Shown here: positions 59,329 to 64,000 of the stretch, piece by piece
How the letters are laid out: every line of letters begins with the position of its first letter
How positions within the stretch are numbered: the stretch's first letter is position 1
Assembly: GCF_905475345.1 (NCBI RefSeq)
Contig: NC_066587.1
Span: forward strand, 15,297,558 to 15,361,557
Direction of reading: 5' to 3'
Length of the DNA: 64,000 bases
Origin: Vespula vulgaris
Lineage: Eukaryota; Arthropoda; Insecta; Hymenoptera; Vespidae
Made by a program: the position numbers and the translations under genes
The notes under the pieces: model-generated
What the model was told of the DNA's origin: nothing
The model's database searches: none
The model's input: the letters and a program-made list of their open reading frames with translations, nothing else

Positions 59329-59622
59329 AGTAGTTGGTTGGTCATGCGCGCACGCCCCTATGACCCATTTTGACTTGTAATTTGAGCTCGACTTTTCGAG
59401 ATCCTCATCGCGTACCATTTATCATTTGTCCTCTTTGTCGGTGCAAAAAATTTGATAAGAAACCTTTCGCTCTTTGCAGTTCTACGAAAAGGACTCTTAA
59501 AGTTGGTCTCTGTGAGATTTTCGTGACAACGGTGCCGGTTAAACTCTAAGCACTATTGGGTAGCATTCGAGTTGTATAAAGGGGAAGTACGGTTTTCTCC
59601 AATTTATAAACTCTCTTCCTGT

Positions 59623-59625
<3 letters not shown>

Positions 59626-59664
<39 letters not shown>
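59626..59664. repeat. (CT)n microsatellite
   Basis: About 19 CT units. Confidence 0.95.
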
Positions 59665-59668
<4 letters not shown>

Positions 59669-60181
59669 TTTTTCTCTCTCTTTCTTTCGCAACGGTACAA
59701 ACGAGTAGTACGACCAACCTCGCTCAGCTTTTCCGGTTTCCTCTTTTGCTACTTCACCTCCGTGCATTTATAATAAAGACCGAGTGATATAAGGCTGGAA
59801 TATGCAAAAGCTTCTTTCTGCAAGCGTAAGACTCGACTCTTTACAATTAATTTAACGACGTCTTCGTAGCATTGTACTACCGAGCCACCGTGACGGAAAA
59901 TTTACGAAGGCCCATCTTGCCATCTCTTTTATAACAAGTAGTCGATAATAACAAGTCCGCGTCCAGTCGGATCGATTGAACTCGCATGAAAGAAGAGAGC
60001 CGGATAAAACGCTCGGATTAATAACGTTTTATGAAGGATTCCGAACGGGAGCGATATCGGAGCTTTCATGTTTTGTGTCATTTAAATCGCGATCCGTCTC
60101 GATAGCGCTCAGAAACGTACGTATTGTGAAAGCGTAAAATAAAAATAACAATAAAAAAAAAACAAAAAGAAAGAAGTGAAT

Positions 60182-60183
<2 letters not shown>

Positions 60184-60222
<39 letters not shown>

Positions 60223-60241
60223 AGAGAGAGAGAGAGAGAGA
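60184..60241. repeat. (GA)n microsatellite
   Basis: GA array with a central ggag interruption. Confidence 0.95.
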
Positions 60242-60845
60242 AAGAATGAAAGGGATAAAGAGCTTGGAAAAACAAGAGTCATACGTACCGAATAGATAAA
60301 TCGTTGTGGATCTGTAACTTTTCCTCGTTTCATTTCTTATGTATTTGTATATGCGTGTGTTTTTCTTCCTATATACCAATAATAAATATAATTTTAGCTA
60401 CAATTGCGGCAAATCCCTTTCTTCCCCTGATATGCACTAATTTTTATGCTTTTTATAAATAGCTTTCCATAAAAAGAATTAATAGTAAAACAATTTCGAT
60501 TTTAATTCGAAAAATTGGAAGACAAAAAGAGAAATGTACTAGTTTGAATTTACAGTCTCAATTAAACTACAGTATCAGATATTAAATATTTTTTCAATAA
60601 AATCCTCCGTTTAAAACGCGAATTTGAAGGATCCATTAAAAAAAAAAAAAAGAAAAAAAAAGAGAGAGAGACAAGAAGAAAATAAAAATGGAAACAAAAA
60701 TAAATTTGAAACCTATCTGCGTAAATGAAAAATATAATTCGTTGATACGAATAAAGATAGGATATAGAAAAATAGTTTGTACAATGATAGTATAAAATAA
60801 CAGTACATAGCTTTGTTTCGAAATATCCAGAATGCAGTAACTAAT

Positions 60846-60848
<3 letters not shown>

Positions 60849-60923
<75 letters not shown>
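60849..60923. repeat. (CT)n microsatellite
   Basis: CT array of about 37 units with one CC interruption. Confidence 0.95.
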
Positions 60924-60934
<11 letters not shown>

Positions 60935-61385
60935 AGTCTCGTTACAAATTTCAATTTCGTTCACTCGCTACAACCGATCGACATGATTTGATGTAATAAA
61001 AGCGTAGATGAGAGGCTAGGGTGGAGATTCGATTACACGGCGACTATATCGAGCCTTTCGTCTGACAATTGCGGCGGTCCTTCGATAACTCATTGAAGCA
61101 GATGGTGCCGATAGGCGTTCTCGCGTTAACGCCGTTCGTTTTTAGCTTAGCGCGGAGAACATTGCCGCCACTTTAACACTTTAATCGATCTACAAATCGG
61201 CACGGCACGGCACAGCGCGGCGTTGCGATGTTGGATATGTTGGGGGAGCAGGACAAGAGGGAGGACGGTGAAAGTTTCTTGTTTTTCTCGTATCGTGCTA
61301 TGGGAATTCGTAGAGTCGATACCGATATAAAATCAAACGTGGCTTCCTACCTTCTTCCTTCCATCCTTCCTTTTTTTTCCTTTCT

Positions 61386-61429
61386 ACTATCTATTTATCT
61401 ATCTATCTATCTATCTCTTTCTCTTTTTC

Positions 61430-61500
<71 letters not shown>
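61386..61500. repeat. (ATCT)n and (CT)n compound microsatellite
   Basis: About seven ATCT units, then a pure CT run from about 61,433 to 61,499, the longest CT run in the window. Confidence 0.95.
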
Positions 61501-61502
<2 letters not shown>

Positions 61503-62451
61503 TTGCGTACGCTCGCGTATTTCTCCAGACGCAATAAGCAATGGAATTTTTCACGTCTAGTCGATTGAATTTTCTTTCTCCGCCGAGAGATCCATTCGAG
61601 TTCTCACCAATAAAGAATATAGGTACCTATAAGATTAATCATACCTTTCGAAAAATATCGAACGCGTCGGTTAAAACGTTATTTGTTTAAAACGTTATTA
61701 CGCTACAGATAAACAAAATACTTCCTTTTTTTTCTGTTTTCATTTTTATTTCGTATTACCTAACAACCATAGCTTTTGTTTTTTACCAATATTAATTGTT
61801 CGCTCGCGATAGTAGTTCTGCCAATTTAGAAGTTATATGAAGTGGACAAAGAAATAATTGCGATTGCAGTTGATGTTACGTCTATTAAATAATACCGATA
61901 GCATGGTAGATATTTTAGCATCATAGATATTTTCCGTATAACTGTTCTCAAAAATTCAGGTTCATGGTGGATAACGTATTCTGTTCAGTACATGGCTTCA
62001 TCCATAAGTCTAATGGATTGAACCAAAGAGAAGCTTTCCGTGCTTTTTCCTCGATATAATTTAATACAGATGGAAATAGAGCTATTATTGACGTATTAGA
62101 GAATTTAATGATAACGGAAAATATTTCTACGTTTTCTTCTATCGTTGATACCTTCAATGAAAGTTTTTAATAAATGTTTCCAGGATATAGATGAAATAGT
62201 TAAATCTTATTTGCTAGCAATCTCTTCAGACTTCTCAATCATCGTTCGAAGGAAAATCGACGGAAGTTTAACTCCAATGCAAAACCATTTTCAACGAAGT
62301 AGGGCACGTTCAAGTACTAATCTACGGATGGAGGTATTACGAGAATAGGAGTTCTGCAGTAAATTACCTTTTGGTTTCCATCCTGCGTGATAAATAATCG
62401 TACTATTAATTTAAAGAAATTATTTTACCTTTAAAGAATCACGAATAAAAA

Positions 62452-62453
<2 letters not shown>

Positions 62454-62490
<37 letters not shown>
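62454..62490. repeat. (TA)n microsatellite
   Basis: About 18 TA units. Confidence 0.95.
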
Positions 62491-62491
<1 letters not shown>

Positions 62492-62756
62492 GGGATTAAC
62501 ATTAAAATATTCGTCAGAAAAAATCAAGAAATACATATTTCTCCAGTGATATTGCTATTAAAAACTTTTTTAAAATTTTTGAAAATAATATTTCAAATAA
62601 TTTTATAGTAGCTCTACAGTACTCTAATAATACAGTACTCTGATATTTCAAATCATTTTATTTTCATCTTATGAAGAGTTCATAAGAATTAACTACAGCA
62701 ATAATGAACAAAATTGCTGGAAATGTGACTGGCATGAATATTATTTTTATTTTCCG

Positions 62757-63158
62757 TCAGTAGCGTAATGTTAAAAGCGACGTGATGCGTGGACGTTTCA
62801 AATGGAAAAAAATAAAGAAGACAAATATGGGAAATTTAAAGCGGAATATCTTTTTTAATGATCCTCGATCTATAACGTAGATTCTACTACAATTTGTTGA
62901 AAAAAAAAGAAAGAAAAAAGACAACACGTACTTGAACATTCGTCTTTTCAAACAAACGTAATACAAGAGTCTATAGTCGCATACGTGTCCCATGCTCATG
63001 GCGATCAATTTGTAATAATCGCTCGTCGACTCGAAAAACCTCGTACAATTCAACTCGTGATTCTTCGTTTTATGGAGAACGAGTGTTGGATAATATTTGA
63101 AAAAAATATCTACGCACGTGCACAAAGTCGTTAATACGTGCATACGGTTGTGTCTCAT
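62757..63158 (-). CDS. Unrecognised minus-strand ORF, probably at most one exon
   Basis: 133 codons from ATG. The first two thirds look protein-like (MHVLTTLCTCVDIFFKYYPT; HKTKNHELNCTRFFESTSDY; YKLIAMSMGHVCDYRLLYYV). A gtacgt donor follows ...CLKRRMF, after which the sequence becomes low-complexity (poly-Phe/Leu), as expected for intron. It could be an exon of a gene upstream of NCLX; splicing it directly to NCLX exon A breaks the frame. I do not recognise the family. Confidence 0.3.
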   Translation of the reverse strand: MRHNRMHVLTTLCTCVDIFFKYYPTLVLHKTKNHELNCTRFFESTSDYYKLIAMSMGHVCDYRLLYYVCLKRRMFKYVLSFFFLFFSTNCSRIYVIDRGSLKKIFRFKFPIFVFFIFFHLKRPRITSLLTLRY

Positions 63159-63819
63159 GTGATTATGAATATCAATAACATGATTTAAAAAGTGATTAGA
63201 ATTTTTTTCATTATTTTTTTTTTTTACGAATAAAAGTATTAAATTTATATAATCTCTCTTAAAAATGTTTAACGTTACGTCGATATGAACATTTTCAATC
63301 TTGTTATATTTATTAAATGAACGATCGATGACGGACGAGTTTTCGGCTTATATTAATTAAATCAAGATTAAATAACACTCGTAAGTCATACTTAGCGGCT
63401 AGGAAAATTCATTAAAAGCGTGACGATTCTCTTGAATATACATGTCACGGTTTCTCGCAACTCGTTAGTTTCGTAACTGGCGAATGTCACGTAGCACCTG
63501 CTATCCGTCTCGCTTTCGCAATCGCTGCACTCGGTGGCCGGTTATCGCGACCAGTTGTAAATTTTTTGTCCGTGATAAAAGAACGCTCTGGTCGTTGTAA
63601 AAATTTGAACAGCGAGCTGGTACTTTAGTTTTATATTCCTTAAATATTTTTATGGGAGTACTGTATCGAGGTATGTACGTGGATAAGTATATTGTATACA
63701 TACGTCTGATATGTCTATGTATTTACGTAATTTCCAACAAGAACGGTTAACGCACGGATCATTCTCGGTTTAATGACTTTCCCAAAAGTTCGCTCTAGCA
63801 TCCAGATAGTCCAGATTAG

Positions 63820-64000
63820 TTTTCAAACTTTCCTACTTCCGCGAGAGTTCGAGTCTTCGAATTTATTTTCAACGGATAGAGGTCCTACGAGGAAGCCAGA
63901 CACGCCGTGTATCGTCTCGAGTGGATAACGCGAGCCATAAACAGCCATCATCGACGTGGAAGCGCACGTTCCTCTGGCCGCCGCCCAAATCGAGTATTCG
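63820..64000 (-). other. Open frame running off the right edge
   Basis: A minus-strand frame is open from the window end to a TGA near 63,825 (58 codons, containing TCASTSMMAVYGSRYPLETI and HGVSGFLVGPLSVENKFED). It is GC-richer than the flank. It may be the end of a coding exon or a GC-rich UTR; no family recognised. Confidence 0.2.

Larger units (their letters stand above)
55884..62750. other. 6.9 kb upstream of the placed NCLX exons; no recognised coding exon
   Basis: The first NCLX exon should lie here or beyond but could not be identified. The stretch holds long CT/GA arrays, a CpG-richer region at about 58.0-58.6 kb with a 142-codon plus-strand frame of no recognised family, and a promoter-like patch at 59.3 kb. 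Confidence 0.5.

Noticed and set aside
1..64000. Transposons, CRISPR arrays, operons or phage
   Set aside because: No transposase-like motif, no terminal inverted repeats with target duplications, and no regularly spaced repeats were seen. The gene structure is that of an animal nucleus.

Overview
The window looks like nuclear DNA from an insect, most likely a hymenopteran (bee-like). The evidence is an AT-rich background with CpG-rich patches, very many GA/CT and TA microsatellites, short GT-AG introns, and two intron-split genes whose proteins match animal families. I cannot name a species. Nothing prokaryotic, no CRISPR array and no convincing transposon was seen.

Only two genes can be assigned with confidence, and both lie on the minus strand. 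(1) At 4,541-12,757 are thirteen coding exons of the N-terminal 619 residues of a TIMELESS-family replication-fork protein (the timeout/TIM-1 type conserved across animals). The exons join in phase with no internal stop. The 3' part of the gene lies beyond the left edge or in an exon I could not find. One intron is GC-AG. The start codon overlaps the stop of a two-codon upstream ORF, and an E2F-like, CCAAT-containing CpG patch lies about 430 bp upstream. (2) At 48,053-55,883 are eight coding exons of an SLC8B1/NCLX-type sodium/calcium exchanger. They give 573 residues with both alpha repeats, the stop codon and two poly(A) signals. Only the short N-terminal exon(s) could not be placed.

Between them is about 35 kb (13.25-47.8 kb) without a recognisable gene: AT-rich DNA, microsatellites and scattered GC-richer islands. 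Some islands look like unrecognised minus-strand exons or their decayed remains. A 78-codon ORF at 35,477-35,707 has a poly(A) signal 120 bp downstream. Two phase-0, splice-flanked open blocks at 31,944-32,202 are separated by only 28 nt. Two divergent copies of one sequence lie at about 43.4-43.6 and 44.0-44.15 kb, and a small splice-flanked block lies at 38.3 kb. The last 8 kb (56-64 kb) holds long CT/GA arrays, a promoter-like X-box patch near 59.3 kb, and one unidentified minus-strand ORF at 62.8-63.16 kb.

The two assigned genes have unrelated jobs (replication-fork/checkpoint protection and sodium-calcium exchange) and appear to be neighbours only by position. All exon boundaries were read by eye from splice motifs, phase continuity and remembered family sequence. 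No database search was possible.
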